Of a stretch of DNA of 64,000 bases, positions 17,529-29,035 are shown in pieces. Each line of letters opens with the position of its first letter. Positions within the stretch are counted from its first letter, which is position 1. The DNA lies in assembly GCF_020511115.1 (NCBI RefSeq), contig NZ_JAJAVH010000002.1:40145-104144 (forward strand), in the 5' to 3' direction. Position numbers and translations under genes: made by a program. The notes under the pieces are model-generated. The model saw only the letters and a list, made by a program, of their open reading frames with translations. It had not been told where the DNA came from and ran no database searches. Origin of the DNA: Luteimonas panaciterrae. GTDB taxonomy: Bacteria; Pseudomonadota; Gammaproteobacteria; Xanthomonadales; Xanthomonadaceae.

Positions 17529-19205
17529 TCAGGCGGGATGCGTCCGCAGCTGTCTGTAAGGCGGCGTTGCCATCACCATTTCGGCCAGCGAGTAGGCAAG
17601 CTCGCGTTCGGCCAATACCGCGCCATCGGCGCCGTGCGCGAGCAGATGTTTCACTTCGGCATCGCTGTGCGCGCGTGCGAGCACGGTGATCTCCGGGTTC
17701 AGCGCCTTGAGTCGCGCGATGGTCTCGCCGGCCTCCAGCGCTTGCGGAATGGCGAACACCGCGAGCTTGGCGCGTTCCGGCGCGGCTTCCAGCAACACGC
17801 GCTCGACGGCGGCATTGCCACGGATCGTCGGCATGCCCATCGCGCGCGCATGCGCGACGCGATCGGTTTCGTCCTCGATCACGACGACCGGCACGCCACG
17901 TTCCTGCAGCAGCTTGGCGAGCTGGCTGCCCACGCGCCCGAAGCCGACCACGATGGCGTGGTCGACGATGTTGTCCGGCAGCTTCACCGGCTCGTCGACG
18001 GGATCGACGGTCTTTGCGGCGTTGCGTGCCTCCCAGCGATCGAGCAGCGTGAACAGGAATGGATTCGCCACGATCGAGAGCAGGGCGCCGGCGAGGATCA
18101 GGTCGCGCGCGTTTTCCGTGAGAACTCCCATGTCGACGCCGAGCGAGGCGAGGATGAAGGAGAACTCGCCGATCTGCGACAGGCTCACCGCGATCGTCAG
18201 TGCGGTCAGCTTCGGCAGCTTCAGCATGCGCACGATCAGCAGCGCGACCGAGGCATTGCCAAGAATGATGATCGCGAAGGTGGCCAGCACCAGCCAGGGA
18301 TGATCCACCAGGATCGAGGGATTGAACAGCATGCCCACCGAGACGAAGAACAGCACCGCGAAGGCATCGCGCATCGGCAGCGAATCATTGGCGGCCTTGT
18401 GGCCGAACTCCGACTCGTTGAGCAGCATGCCGGCGAAGAACGCGCCGAGTGCGAACGACACGCCGAACAGTTCGGCGGCGCCGAACGCCACGCCCATCGC
18501 CAGCGCCAGCACGCACAGGGTGAACAGTTCGCGCGAGCCGGTGCCGGCGACGCGTTCCAGTGTCCACGGGATCGCGCGCTTGCCGACGACGAGCATCACC
18601 GCGATGAAGGCGCAGACCTTCAGCAGCGTGAGGCCGAGCGCTGCGAGGATGCTGCCGATTCCCTGGCTTTCGCCGCCATTCATCGCACCGGCCAGGGCGG
18701 GCAGCAACACCAGCGCCAGCACCATCGCCAAGTCTTCGACGATCAACCAGCCGATCGCGATGCGGCCGCGGCGTGTCTCCAGCAGCCGCCGTTCTTCGAG
18801 CGCGCGCAACACGACCACGGTGCTCGCCACCGAAAGTGCGAGGCCGTAGACGACTCCGTTCATCGCCGGCCAACCCATCGCCAGCGACAGGCCAAGGCCA
18901 AGCAATGTCACCACCGTGATTTGCGCGACCGCGCCGGGGATGGCGACGGCCTTTACCTCCATCAGATCCTTCAGCGAGAAATGCAAACCGACCCCGAACA
19001 TCAGCAGAATCACGCCGATTTCCGCCAATTGCGGCGCCAGCGTCTGATCAGCGACAAAACCGGGTGTGAACGGCCCGGCGATGATGCCCGCGACCAGATA
19101 GCCGACTAGTGGTGACAGCCGCAATCGCTGCGCGATCAGCCCCAGCACGAAGGCCAGGACGAAACCGATGCAGAGAATGGCGATGAGGGAAGTGTGGTGC
19201 GGCAT
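17529..19205 (-). CDS. ybaL: YbaL/Kef-type cation:proton antiporter with TrkA-N domain
   Basis: A 558-residue CPA2-family membrane antiporter. About twelve hydrophobic segments fill residues 1-385, with LSPLVGYLVAGIIAGPFTPG and FGVGLHFSLKDL near the N-terminus and GWLIVEDLAMVLALVLLPAL in the core, where the ED pair matches the ion-binding helix. Residues about 410-540 form a cytoplasmic Rossmann NAD-binding TrkA-N domain (HAIVVGFGRVGSQLAKLL). The protein should exchange K+ or Na+ for protons under nucleotide control. It faces clpB tail to tail and is followed upstream by unrelated receptor genes. Confidence 0.9.
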   Translation of the reverse strand: MPHHTSLIAILCIGFVLAFVLGLIAQRLRLSPLVGYLVAGIIAGPFTPGFVADQTLAPQLAEIGVILLMFGVGLHFSLKDLMEVKAVAIPGAVAQITVVTLLGLGLSLAMGWPAMNGVVYGLALSVASTVVVLRALEERRLLETRRGRIAIGWLIVEDLAMVLALVLLPALAGAMNGGESQGIGSILAALGLTLLKVCAFIAVMLVVGKRAIPWTLERVAGTGSRELFTLCVLALAMGVAFGAAELFGVSFALGAFFAGMLLNESEFGHKAANDSLPMRDAFAVLFFVSVGMLFNPSILVDHPWLVLATFAIIILGNASVALLIVRMLKLPKLTALTIAVSLSQIGEFSFILASLGVDMGVLTENARDLILAGALLSIVANPFLFTLLDRWEARNAAKTVDPVDEPVKLPDNIVDHAIVVGFGRVGSQLAKLLQERGVPVVVIEDETDRVAHARAMGMPTIRGNAAVERVLLEAAPERAKLAVFAIPQALEAGETIARLKALNPEITVLARAHSDAEVKHLLAHGADGAVLAERELAYSLAEMVMATPPYRQLRTHPA

Positions 19206-19293
19206 CGGCGACTCCGTCGTGCGATTACGTCGATGATGACGGGCGCATGCGAATCATGCAAATCCGTCGGTGTGGGGTGTATCCGTAATGACA

Positions 19294-19324
19294 GAAAAAA
19301 GAAACCCCGCGAAGGCGGGGTTTC
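19294..19324 (-). terminator. Rho-independent terminator of the first TonB-dependent receptor gene
   Basis: On the minus strand, GAAACCCCGC-CTTC-GCGGGGTTTC makes a 10-bp stem followed by a run of six T. It lies about 30 bp beyond the receptor stop codon at 19355 and is the clearest intrinsic terminator in the window. Confidence 0.88.
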
Positions 19325-19354
19325 CATGCGAAACGGGTGACGCGGTGTGTGGCA

Positions 19355-21754
19355 TCACCATTTGTATCCGATCTTGCCGTAGACGTAGGCACCGTTGAAG
19401 CCGAAGGGCGAATTGCGCGGATATACCAGCTGGCCGAAGTTGGAGGTCGCGAACATGTACTCGTCCGGATACTCGTCGGTGACGTTGTCGCCGCCGAGCG
19501 TGAAGCTCCAGGGGCCGGTCTTGTAGGTCGCGGACAAATCCAGCAGCCATTTCGCGCCGAACGTCTGGTCGAGGGCCGGATTGGTGTTGAGCACGGTGAA
19601 CTCGCCGTAGCGGGTGAGGCCGGCGGTGAAGTTCCAGTGCTCGCTGGTCCAGTTGCCGCCGAGGAACAGCTTGTCACGCGGGGCGCCCTTGGTGATGCGG
19701 CCCTGTTCGACACGTCCGATGCGCTGCAAGTTCAGTCCGCCCGCCGTCAGCTCCGGCGGATTCGGCGCGATCTTCTCGATCGTGGTCTTGTTGTAGTTGT
19801 AGCCCAGCGTGAAGTCCAGCTTGCCGGCGTCGAGATTCCAGCTGTAAGTACCGACGATGTCGATGCCCTTGGTGCTGGTGTCGACGGCGTTGGTGAAATA
19901 GCGGCCGCCGGTGACGCCGAAGATGCCGCGGTTCTCGAGGAATGCGGTGACTGCGGGGCCGATCAGGTTTTCGGAAAGGATGATGCGATCGTCGATGTCG
20001 ATGCGATAGGCATCGGCGGTGATGTAGAGATTCTCGATCGGTTGCAGCACCAGTCCGAGGCCGTAGTTGTTCGACTCCTCGGCCTTCAGCGGTTCGGCGC
20101 CGAGGGCGATCGCCACCGGATTGTTGACGGCGAAGGTACGCAGGTCGAAGGGAACGCCGCCGATGAAGTTGGTCGCGGTCGACTGGAAGAACTGTTGCTG
20201 CAGCGAAGGCGCGCGGAAGCCGGTGGATACGGTGCCGCGCAGCGCCACCTTGTCGGTGAAGGCATAGCGTGCCGAGAGCTTGCCGGTGGTGATGTCGCCG
20301 AAGTCGCTGTACTTCTCGTAGCGCGTGGCGAGACCGGCGGAGAACTTCTCGGTCAGGTCCGCTTCCAGGTCGAGGTAGGCGGAGTAGCTGTGACGATCGT
20401 GATCGCCGCTGTCACCGGGCGTGAATCCCGGGAACACCTGCGCACCTGGTGCCGCGCGGCCGCCGTTGGGCAGGGGCACCAGTCCGTCGAGATACGAAGC
20501 CGGTTCGCCCGCCGTCTGCTTGAAGCGCTCGCCGCGCCACTCGACGCCGAAGGCGAAGGTGAGCGGATACTGCAAGCCCACATCGAAGTTGCGATTGACG
20601 TCGAGGTTCAGCACGTTCTGGGTGACGGACAAGGCGCCGGCATAGAAATCACGCGGCGAGGCATTCCCCATGCTGCGGTTGAGGCTGTTCTCGACCTCGA
20701 AGCTGAGATGGTTGTAGCCATAGTTGTAGCTGAGATCGACGTTCCAGTCGTCGGCGATCACGCCGCGCATGCCGAGCACGAGGGCGCGGTCCTTGGCGAC
20801 GTTCCGAATCAATGGCAGGAAGCCGTCGGGATAGATTTCCGGGTTGTTGCGCGCATCGCCTGCGGGGCGGTAGAAGCCGTTGGAGAGCGCGTCGCGATTG
20901 CTGGCCGTGCCGAAGGAATAGAAGCTCACGCCTTCGGCGGCGTCGAATTCGGTGTTGTAGGAGACCGCGCCCTGGTCGATCTCGGGATCGCCATAGCGCT
21001 GTACGACGCGACCGAACGGCGGCGCGGAAGTCGAATAGGCACCGGTGTAGGGGCGTGCGCGATTAGTGTAGTCCTCGTGCTTGCCTTCCGCGGCGAGATG
21101 CAGCTTGCCGCGCTCGCCGGCATAACCGAGACCGATGTCGCCGGTGAGCCCGTACTGCTTGCCGTCGCCGGCACTGTATTGGCCCGCCTGCACAGCGATG
21201 CTGCCGCCGGAGCCGCTGCCTTTCAGCACCACGTTGATCACGCCGGCGATGGCATCGGAGCCGTACTGCGCCGAGGCGCCGTCGCGCAGCACTTCGACGC
21301 GCTCCACGGCGGCGACCGGAATCGCATTGAGATCGACCGGAGAGGAGCCACGCCCCTGCGTGTCGTTGAGGTTGATCAGCGCGGTGGAGTGGCGGCGCTT
21401 GCCGTTGACCAGCACGAGTACCTGATCCGGTGCGAGTCCGCGCAACTGCGCCGGGCGCACGGCGTTGCTGCCATCGCTGATCGCAGGTCGCGGAAAATTG
21501 AGCGAGGGCACGGCCCGTGCCAGTGCGGTGGCGAGTTCGCTGCTGCCGGTGGCTTGCAGCGTCTCGGGCGTGATGATGTCAATTGGTGATTGCGATTCGG
21601 CGACGGTGCGGTCGCTCACGCGAGTACCGGTGACAACAAGAGTGTCGAGCGTATTGGTGGTCTTGGGCTGGCTTTCGGCGGGGGCTGTCTGGGCCAGTGC
21701 GGGGGAGGAAACGAGGGCAAACAACAGTGCTGCTGACAACGGAGTACGGCGCAT
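19355..21754 (-). CDS. TonB-dependent outer-membrane receptor (copy 1)
   Basis: A 799-residue outer-membrane active transporter. It has a signal peptide (SAALLFALVSSPALAQ), a TonB box region (LDTLVVTGTRVSDRTVAES, about 36-54), a plug domain with LRGLAPDQVLVLVNGKRRH and the conserved VERVEVLRDGASAQYGSDAI, and a 22-strand-type barrel ending in YVYGKIGYKW with a terminal aromatic residue for barrel assembly. The ligand is unknown; no iron, B12 or sugar genes adjoin it. It is a close paralogue of the next gene upstream (21954-24347). Confidence 0.93.
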   Translation of the reverse strand: MRRTPLSAALLFALVSSPALAQTAPAESQPKTTNTLDTLVVTGTRVSDRTVAESQSPIDIITPETLQATGSSELATALARAVPSLNFPRPAISDGSNAVRPAQLRGLAPDQVLVLVNGKRRHSTALINLNDTQGRGSSPVDLNAIPVAAVERVEVLRDGASAQYGSDAIAGVINVVLKGSGSGGSIAVQAGQYSAGDGKQYGLTGDIGLGYAGERGKLHLAAEGKHEDYTNRARPYTGAYSTSAPPFGRVVQRYGDPEIDQGAVSYNTEFDAAEGVSFYSFGTASNRDALSNGFYRPAGDARNNPEIYPDGFLPLIRNVAKDRALVLGMRGVIADDWNVDLSYNYGYNHLSFEVENSLNRSMGNASPRDFYAGALSVTQNVLNLDVNRNFDVGLQYPLTFAFGVEWRGERFKQTAGEPASYLDGLVPLPNGGRAAPGAQVFPGFTPGDSGDHDRHSYSAYLDLEADLTEKFSAGLATRYEKYSDFGDITTGKLSARYAFTDKVALRGTVSTGFRAPSLQQQFFQSTATNFIGGVPFDLRTFAVNNPVAIALGAEPLKAEESNNYGLGLVLQPIENLYITADAYRIDIDDRIILSENLIGPAVTAFLENRGIFGVTGGRYFTNAVDTSTKGIDIVGTYSWNLDAGKLDFTLGYNYNKTTIEKIAPNPPELTAGGLNLQRIGRVEQGRITKGAPRDKLFLGGNWTSEHWNFTAGLTRYGEFTVLNTNPALDQTFGAKWLLDLSATYKTGPWSFTLGGDNVTDEYPDEYMFATSNFGQLVYPRNSPFGFNGAYVYGKIGYKW

Positions 21755-21904
21755 GGAACGACTCCTGAACAGGGTGGCGTCCCGTGTTTAACACGGCCGT
21801 AACAAATGCGTCAATTCGCGCTTGGTCTGGATTTGACCCGAAATGCCCGGAAATGGGACTCCGTTGGATGTTCCACTCCGGACATCGGCGACGCTTCGAT
21901 GCGC

Positions 21905-21936
21905 ATCCGCCATTCCGTCGCCGCGGAATGGCGGAT
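21905..21936. repeat. Inverted repeat between the two receptor genes
   Basis: A 12-bp perfect stem (ATCCGCCATTCC with GGAATGGCGGAT) encloses an 8-nt loop. It lies just after the stop of the second receptor on the minus strand and lacks a T-tract. It may be a transcript-stabilising hairpin or a weak terminator that lets some transcription pass into copy 1. Confidence 0.55.
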
Positions 21937-21953
21937 CGAGATCAGCGATCAGC

Positions 21954-24347
21954 TCACCATTTGTAGCCGACCTTGCCGTAGACGAACGCGCCATTGAAAC
22001 CGAACGGGGAATAGCTACTGTAGGGCAGCTGGCCGCTCTCGCTGTTGGCGTAGATGGCTTCGTCCGGATATTCGTCGAGGATGTTGTCGGCGCCGAGGGT
22101 GAAGGTCCAGCCGCTGATGGCGTAGGTGGCGGCGAGATCGAGGGTCCACTTGGCACCGAAGGTCTGGTCGCGCACGCCGCTGGGGTCGTCGTTGAAGGTG
22201 TGGAATTCGCCGTAGCGCGTGGCGGTGGCGTCGAAGCGCCACGGGCCGGTATTCCAGGTGCCGCCGACGAAGAACTTGTCACGCGGCGCGCCCTCGGTGA
22301 TGCGGCCCCGTTCGACGCGACCGATGCGCTGCAGGTTGAGACCACCGGCGGTCAGCTCCGGTGGATTCGCCGCGATGCGTTCGAGCGTGGTCTTGTTGCG
22401 GTTGTAGCCCGAGGTGAGGTTGAGCGTGCCGTTGCCCAAGTCCCAGCGATAGCTGCCGACGATGTCGATGCCCCGCGTGCGCGTGTCGACCGCGTTGGTG
22501 AAATAGCGCCCGCCGGTGATGCCGGGATAGCCGCGCGCGGTGAGGAAGGCTTCCACCGCCGGACCGCGCAGATTCTCGGACAGGATGATGCGATCGTCGA
22601 TGTCGATCTGATAGGCATCGACGGTGATGTAGAGCGCATCGATCGGCTGCAGCACCAGACCCAGGCCGAGGTTGGTCGATTCCTCCGCCTTGAGCGGTTC
22701 GGCGCCGAGCGCGACCGCGGCCGGATCGTCGACGGCGAAGGTGCGGATCTCGTAGGGCGTGGGATCGCCGAGCACGATTACCGTCTGCGTGGATTGATAG
22801 AACTGCTGCTGTAGCGAAGGCGCGCGGAAACCGGTCGAGATCGTGCCGCGCAATGCCACCTTGTCGTTGAAGGCGTAGCGCGCGGACAGTTTTCCGGACG
22901 TGGTTTCGCCGAAATCACTGTATTTCTCGTAGCGGCCGGCGAGACCGAGCGAGAGCTTCTCGGTGACGTTCGCCTCGAGATCGGCATAGAACGAATAGCT
23001 GTTGCGATCGCGATTGCTGGCATCGGAGGGCGTGAAGCCCGGGAACACCTGCGCGCCCGGCGCTCCGGGTTCGGGGCCGGTGATGTAGGAAGCGGGTTCG
23101 CCAGCCGCTTGCACGAAGCGTTCGCCGCGCCATTCCGCGCCGAAGGCGAGAGTGAGCGGATAGGCCAGCCAGCCGACGTCGAAGCTCTTGTTGAAGTCGG
23201 CGTTGAGTAGGTTCTGTGTCGTTTCCAGCGAGCCGATGTAGAAGCTGCGTGGCGAGGCTTCGCCGAGCGTGCGATTGAGGCTGTGACGCACATCGAAGTC
23301 GAGCTGGTTCTGTCCGCGGTTGTAGCTCAGGTCGATGTTCCAGCCGCCGGCCGTCTTGCCGCGCAGGCCGAGCACGAAGGCACGGTCATAGCTGTGGTTG
23401 TCGATCTGCGGCAGGAAGCCGTCGGGGTAGATCGAGGGGATATTGTTGGGGTTGCCGGGCGCGCGGTAGTAGCCGTTGGAGATGGCGCGACGGCGGCTGA
23501 AGGTACCGAAGGAATAGAACTCGATGCCTTCGCGCGGGCTCCAGTCGGCGTTGTACGAGAACGCCGCATCGTCTACTTCCGGATCGCCGTAACGGTGCAC
23601 GACGCGGCCGGGCGGATTGCTGGTGGGCGTGACCGTGCCGAGATAGGGCCGCGCGCGGTTGGTGTTGTCCTGATGGCCGGCCTGCGCCGCCAGATGGATC
23701 GCGCCGTTCTCGCCGAGCTTGAAGCCGGCATCGCCGGAGAGCTGATACTGCTCGCCGTCGCCCGCGCTGTACTGGCCGTAGCGTCCGGCGATGCTGCCGC
23801 CTTCGCCGCTGCCCTTGAGCACGATGTTGATCACGCCGGCGATGGCGTCGGAGCCGTACTGCGCCGAGGCGCCGTCGCGCAGCACTTCGACGCGCTCGAT
23901 GGCCGCGATCGGGATCGCGTTGAGATCGACGGGCGAGGAGCCACGGCCGATGCTGTCGTTGAGATTCAGCAGTGACGTGGTGTGGCGGCGCTTGCCGTTC
24001 ACCAGCACCAGCACCTGGTCGGGCGCCAGTCCGCGCAGTTGCGCCGGACGGATGGCATCGGTGGCGTCGGTGATCGCCGGGCGCGGGAAATTCAGCGAGG
24101 GTAGGGCGCGCGCGAGCGCGGTGGCGAGCTCCGTGGTGCCGGTGGCATCGAGGGCTTCGGGCGTGATGATGTCGATCGGTGCCGTGGATTCGGCGACGGT
24201 GCGATCGCTGACGTGCGTGCCGGTGACGATCACCGCATCGAGATTGGTGGCATTCGAGGGTTTCTCGGACGTGGCTTCCTGGGCGGCCGCGGGCAGGGCG
24301 GCGAGGGCGGCCAGGATCGCACTGAGTAAGGGCGTGGTACGGGGCAT
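21954..24347 (-). CDS. TonB-dependent outer-membrane receptor (copy 2)
   Basis: A 797-residue receptor highly similar to copy 1 over its full length: TonB box LDAVIVTGTHVSDRTVAEST, plug motif LRGLAPDQVLVLVNGKRRHT, VERVEVLRDGASAQYGSDAI and the C-terminus FVYGKVGYKW. The ATG at 24347 (MPRTTPLLSAILAALAALPA) has GGAG 6-7 bp upstream and gives a good signal peptide; an upstream in-frame ATG at 24383 lacks both. About 200 bp separate it from copy 1. The pair is best explained by tandem duplication followed by divergence, chiefly in the extracellular loops. Confidence 0.92.
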   Translation of the reverse strand: MPRTTPLLSAILAALAALPAAAQEATSEKPSNATNLDAVIVTGTHVSDRTVAESTAPIDIITPEALDATGTTELATALARALPSLNFPRPAITDATDAIRPAQLRGLAPDQVLVLVNGKRRHTTSLLNLNDSIGRGSSPVDLNAIPIAAIERVEVLRDGASAQYGSDAIAGVINIVLKGSGEGGSIAGRYGQYSAGDGEQYQLSGDAGFKLGENGAIHLAAQAGHQDNTNRARPYLGTVTPTSNPPGRVVHRYGDPEVDDAAFSYNADWSPREGIEFYSFGTFSRRRAISNGYYRAPGNPNNIPSIYPDGFLPQIDNHSYDRAFVLGLRGKTAGGWNIDLSYNRGQNQLDFDVRHSLNRTLGEASPRSFYIGSLETTQNLLNADFNKSFDVGWLAYPLTLAFGAEWRGERFVQAAGEPASYITGPEPGAPGAQVFPGFTPSDASNRDRNSYSFYADLEANVTEKLSLGLAGRYEKYSDFGETTSGKLSARYAFNDKVALRGTISTGFRAPSLQQQFYQSTQTVIVLGDPTPYEIRTFAVDDPAAVALGAEPLKAEESTNLGLGLVLQPIDALYITVDAYQIDIDDRIILSENLRGPAVEAFLTARGYPGITGGRYFTNAVDTRTRGIDIVGSYRWDLGNGTLNLTSGYNRNKTTLERIAANPPELTAGGLNLQRIGRVERGRITEGAPRDKFFVGGTWNTGPWRFDATATRYGEFHTFNDDPSGVRDQTFGAKWTLDLAATYAISGWTFTLGADNILDEYPDEAIYANSESGQLPYSSYSPFGFNGAFVYGKVGYKW

Positions 24348-24488
24348 CAACAGCTCCGGCAAAGACGAGGGGGAGGACGGCATAGGCCGTTGATCTGATT
24401 ATTCGTCGCCGTCGCGGGGCGCGGTCCAACTTCTGTTCATGACCTGATGCCCATCGGTCATGCGGCCGGTTCGTGCGATCATAGATGC

Positions 24489-26357
<1,869 letters not shown>

Positions 26358-26399
26358 AGATGGGCGCCCTTACATGGGCGCCGTCTGCTGTGGATTTGT

Positions 26400-26434
26400 A
26401 TGTCGTCATTCCCGCGGAAGCGGGAACGACGAGC
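26400..26434. repeat. REP-like palindrome
   Basis: GTCGTCATTCCCGC-GGAA-GCGGGAACGAC is an imperfect inverted repeat of the extragenic palindrome type common in xanthomonads. The motif GTCATTCCCGC also occurs at 47209 and a variant near 42702/42820. It lies between the convergent ABC-F and isoamylase genes and may end both transcripts. Confidence 0.6.
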
Positions 26435-26446
26435 GAAAAGGCACCG

Positions 26447-28792
26447 TTATTTGGCGATCAGTAGGAGCACCGAGCGTGCTTCCAGCCCATAGACGGTGTT
26501 CTCACCGCCGATCAACGTTTCCGAGCCTGGCGTCACCACGGTGTTCGCACCTTCATTCCACGTCGCCGTGTCGGCGACGCGGTACCACTGCTTGCCCGTT
26601 CCCGGCCAGGGCAGGGTGAAGTTCACGCTGCCCGACCAGCCGTTGTAGGCGATGTAGATCGCGCTGGCGCCGTCGCCGAGTTCGCTGCCGTCGATGCGCC
26701 AGGCGATGGCGTGGTTGTTGGCATCGTTGAAGTACGCCGAATCCGCTTGCGCGCCGTTCGGTTTGAACCAGCGCAACTGCTCCATCACGTTGCCGTTGTT
26801 GTCGACGCCGGAATAGAAGTTGGCCGGGCGCAGGGCGGGATGCGCCTTGCGGAAGGCGATCAGGCGCTTGCTGTAGGTTTCGAAGTCGGCCTCGTAGCTG
26901 TCGCGGGTCCAGTACAGCCAGTTGGCCGCCGAATCGAGGTTGTAGGCGTTGTTGTTGCCGAACTGGGTGCGCAGGGCTTCGTCGCCGCCGTTGAACATCG
27001 GCACGCCGGCACTGAGCATGAGGAATGCCATGCCCGTGCGCGCAGCCTTGCGCTGCTCGGCGAGATTTCCGCCCTGATCCCAACTGTTGTTGTTGTCCTC
27101 GCCGCCGTCGGAGGGGCCGTAGGGCCAGGGCTGGTTGTTCTGCTTGCTGTTGTAGGCATACAGATCGTTGAGGGTGAAGCCGTCGTGGGCGACCATGAAA
27201 TTGATCGAGTGCCAGGGCTTGCGGCCATCGTCGCCGTAAAGATCGCTGGAGCCGGCGAAGCGCGTGGCGAGCGTCCCTGTGGTCACGGTTTCCAGGCCGA
27301 GCTTGTTCTGCTTCTTGCGCAGCGCGTCGCGGTAGATGCCGTTCCATTCTGCCCATCCGGAAGGAAAGCCGCCGACCTGATAGGAATTGCCACCGATCGC
27401 CCAGGGCTCGGCGATGTGATCGACGCCGCTGCCGCCGCCCGCGGGACGTGAGGGCAATTCGCTGAGGATGCGATTGATCGCGTTGCCGCTGTCATTTTTA
27501 TCGAAATTGAAGCAGCCGTGCTGGCAGCTGTTGCCGAGCACTGAGCCTAGGTCGTAGCGGAAGCCGTCCACGCCCAATGCGTCGCGCCACCATGCCAGTG
27601 AATCGACGATCAGGTTCTGCGCGATGGTGTTGCGCGAATTGTAGTTGCCGCCGACGCCGGTGTTGTCCCAGGGGTGCTGATAGTCGGATGTGAGCGAGTA
27701 GTAGGTCGGATTGTCGAGGCCGCGGAACGAATAGAGGTTGTAGACGGTGAGCCCATCGGTGCCGCCCCAGGCGCCGCCTTCGCCGGTGTGGTTGTAGACC
27801 ACGTCGATGTAGACCTTGATGCCGGCGTCGTGGAAGGCCTTCACCATCGCCTTCCATTCGCGCGTCGGGCCGCCCGGCGTCTTGTCGGAGGCGTAGCGGC
27901 GATCCGGGGCGAAGTAGTTCAGGGTCATGTAGCCCCAGTAGTTGTCGTCCGTAGTGGAGTTCGGATCGATGTCGTTCTGGTCGTTGCCGGTTTCCTGCAC
28001 CGGTAGGAATTCAACGGCGGTGACGCCGAGGCCGGCGAGGTAGGACGCCTTCTGCGCCGCGCCGGCGTAGGTGCCGCGGATCGATGCGGGAAGCGAGGTG
28101 TCGTTCATCGTCAGTCCGCGCACATGAACTTCGTAGATGACGTCGTCCTTCAGCGCGCGCGTGGGCTTGGTGCCGATGGACGTGGTGTCCGTGGCCAGCA
28201 CGATGCTCTTCGGCGCGCAGGCGCCGCTGTCCTTGTTGCGATGGGTGGCACCGGTCGCGTAGAGGCTGCCGTCCTGGCACGTGGCGGTGATCGGATCGTG
28301 GCTGATCTCGCGCGTGTAGGGATCGATCAGCAGCTTGTTCGGGTTGAAGCGGTTGCCGTTGGCGTCGACGTCGCTGGCGAAACCGGTGCCGGTGCCCTTG
28401 GTCCAGGCGCTGTTGTACGGCCAGTTCGGGCCCCAGGCGCGGTAACCGTAGAAGACGGTGCCGGTGATGCCGTAGGTGCCGGACAGCGTGGCGACGGAGA
28501 CGGTCTTCGACCAGATGTTGGTCGTGGTGTCCTTGGTCAGCACGTAGCTGACCTTCTCCTGCGCGCCCTGCGCGGTCTTGTAGATCCACACCTCGATGCG
28601 CGTCGCGCGCGAGGAGTAGACGCGGAAGGTGATGTTGCTGGCGGTGGCGTCGTATTTCGCGCCGAGATTCTGTGCGTCGATCGCCGCGCGCGCGTTCGTC
28701 GGCTGCACGAACAGCAGCAGGGCGAACAGCACGAGCAGGTAGGACGAAAGCAGTCCTGTCGATGACATCCGTACTGGCATCCGAAGCGGCAT
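26447..28792 (-). CDS. iam: Secreted isoamylase (glycogen debranching, GH13)
   Basis: A 781-residue exported debranching enzyme that hydrolyses alpha-1,6 branch points. It begins with a signal peptide (about 1-32, hydrophobic SSYLLVLFALLLFVQ) followed by an N-terminal CBM48-like domain (YDATASNITFRVYSSRATRI; YYGYRAWGPNWPY variant FYGYRAWGPNWPYNS). The GH13 barrel shows VDGFRYDLGSVLG (nucleophile Asp), HIAEPWAIGGNSYQ (acid Glu) and INFMVAHDGFTLND (third Asp). The C-terminal beta domain ends SETLIGGENTVYGLEA. Resemblance to the Pseudomonas isoamylase, recalled from the family, is strong throughout. The ATG at 28792 has GGAGG 5 bp upstream; the open frame further upstream is not protein-like. 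Confidence 0.92.
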   Translation of the reverse strand: MPLRMPVRMSSTGLLSSYLLVLFALLLFVQPTNARAAIDAQNLGAKYDATASNITFRVYSSRATRIEVWIYKTAQGAQEKVSYVLTKDTTTNIWSKTVSVATLSGTYGITGTVFYGYRAWGPNWPYNSAWTKGTGTGFASDVDANGNRFNPNKLLIDPYTREISHDPITATCQDGSLYATGATHRNKDSGACAPKSIVLATDTTSIGTKPTRALKDDVIYEVHVRGLTMNDTSLPASIRGTYAGAAQKASYLAGLGVTAVEFLPVQETGNDQNDIDPNSTTDDNYWGYMTLNYFAPDRRYASDKTPGGPTREWKAMVKAFHDAGIKVYIDVVYNHTGEGGAWGGTDGLTVYNLYSFRGLDNPTYYSLTSDYQHPWDNTGVGGNYNSRNTIAQNLIVDSLAWWRDALGVDGFRYDLGSVLGNSCQHGCFNFDKNDSGNAINRILSELPSRPAGGGSGVDHIAEPWAIGGNSYQVGGFPSGWAEWNGIYRDALRKKQNKLGLETVTTGTLATRFAGSSDLYGDDGRKPWHSINFMVAHDGFTLNDLYAYNSKQNNQPWPYGPSDGGEDNNNSWDQGGNLAEQRKAARTGMAFLMLSAGVPMFNGGDEALRTQFGNNNAYNLDSAANWLYWTRDSYEADFETYSKRLIAFRKAHPALRPANFYSGVDNNGNVMEQLRWFKPNGAQADSAYFNDANNHAIAWRIDGSELGDGASAIYIAYNGWSGSVNFTLPWPGTGKQWYRVADTATWNEGANTVVTPGSETLIGGENTVYGLEARSVLLLIAK

Positions 28793-29035
28793 CGCATCCT
28801 CCACGCTGGCGATTGAGCAGTGTTTCCCCGTTCGGCAGTATCCCGCCGTGTGCAAATGCACATGGACGGCTGCATTCGTATTCATAGCCACGCCCGTCCC
28901 GCTTTGGAGGCTCGGGCGGGAGACGGCGATGGCCGGTTCGAAGGGCGGGGCGGCCCCTTTCGGCCTGCCCCGTGCTTGGATTTGGTCGCGCCAGTCCCCA
29001 GAATTCCTGGGTATTTCCTCGACAACGATTGCCCG

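Noticed and set aside
19337..21589. 750-codon plus-strand ORF opposite the first TonB-dependent receptor
   Set aside because: It is the antisense of a clearly recognised receptor gene, with typical GC-rich shadow composition (Ala/Val/Arg/Glu).
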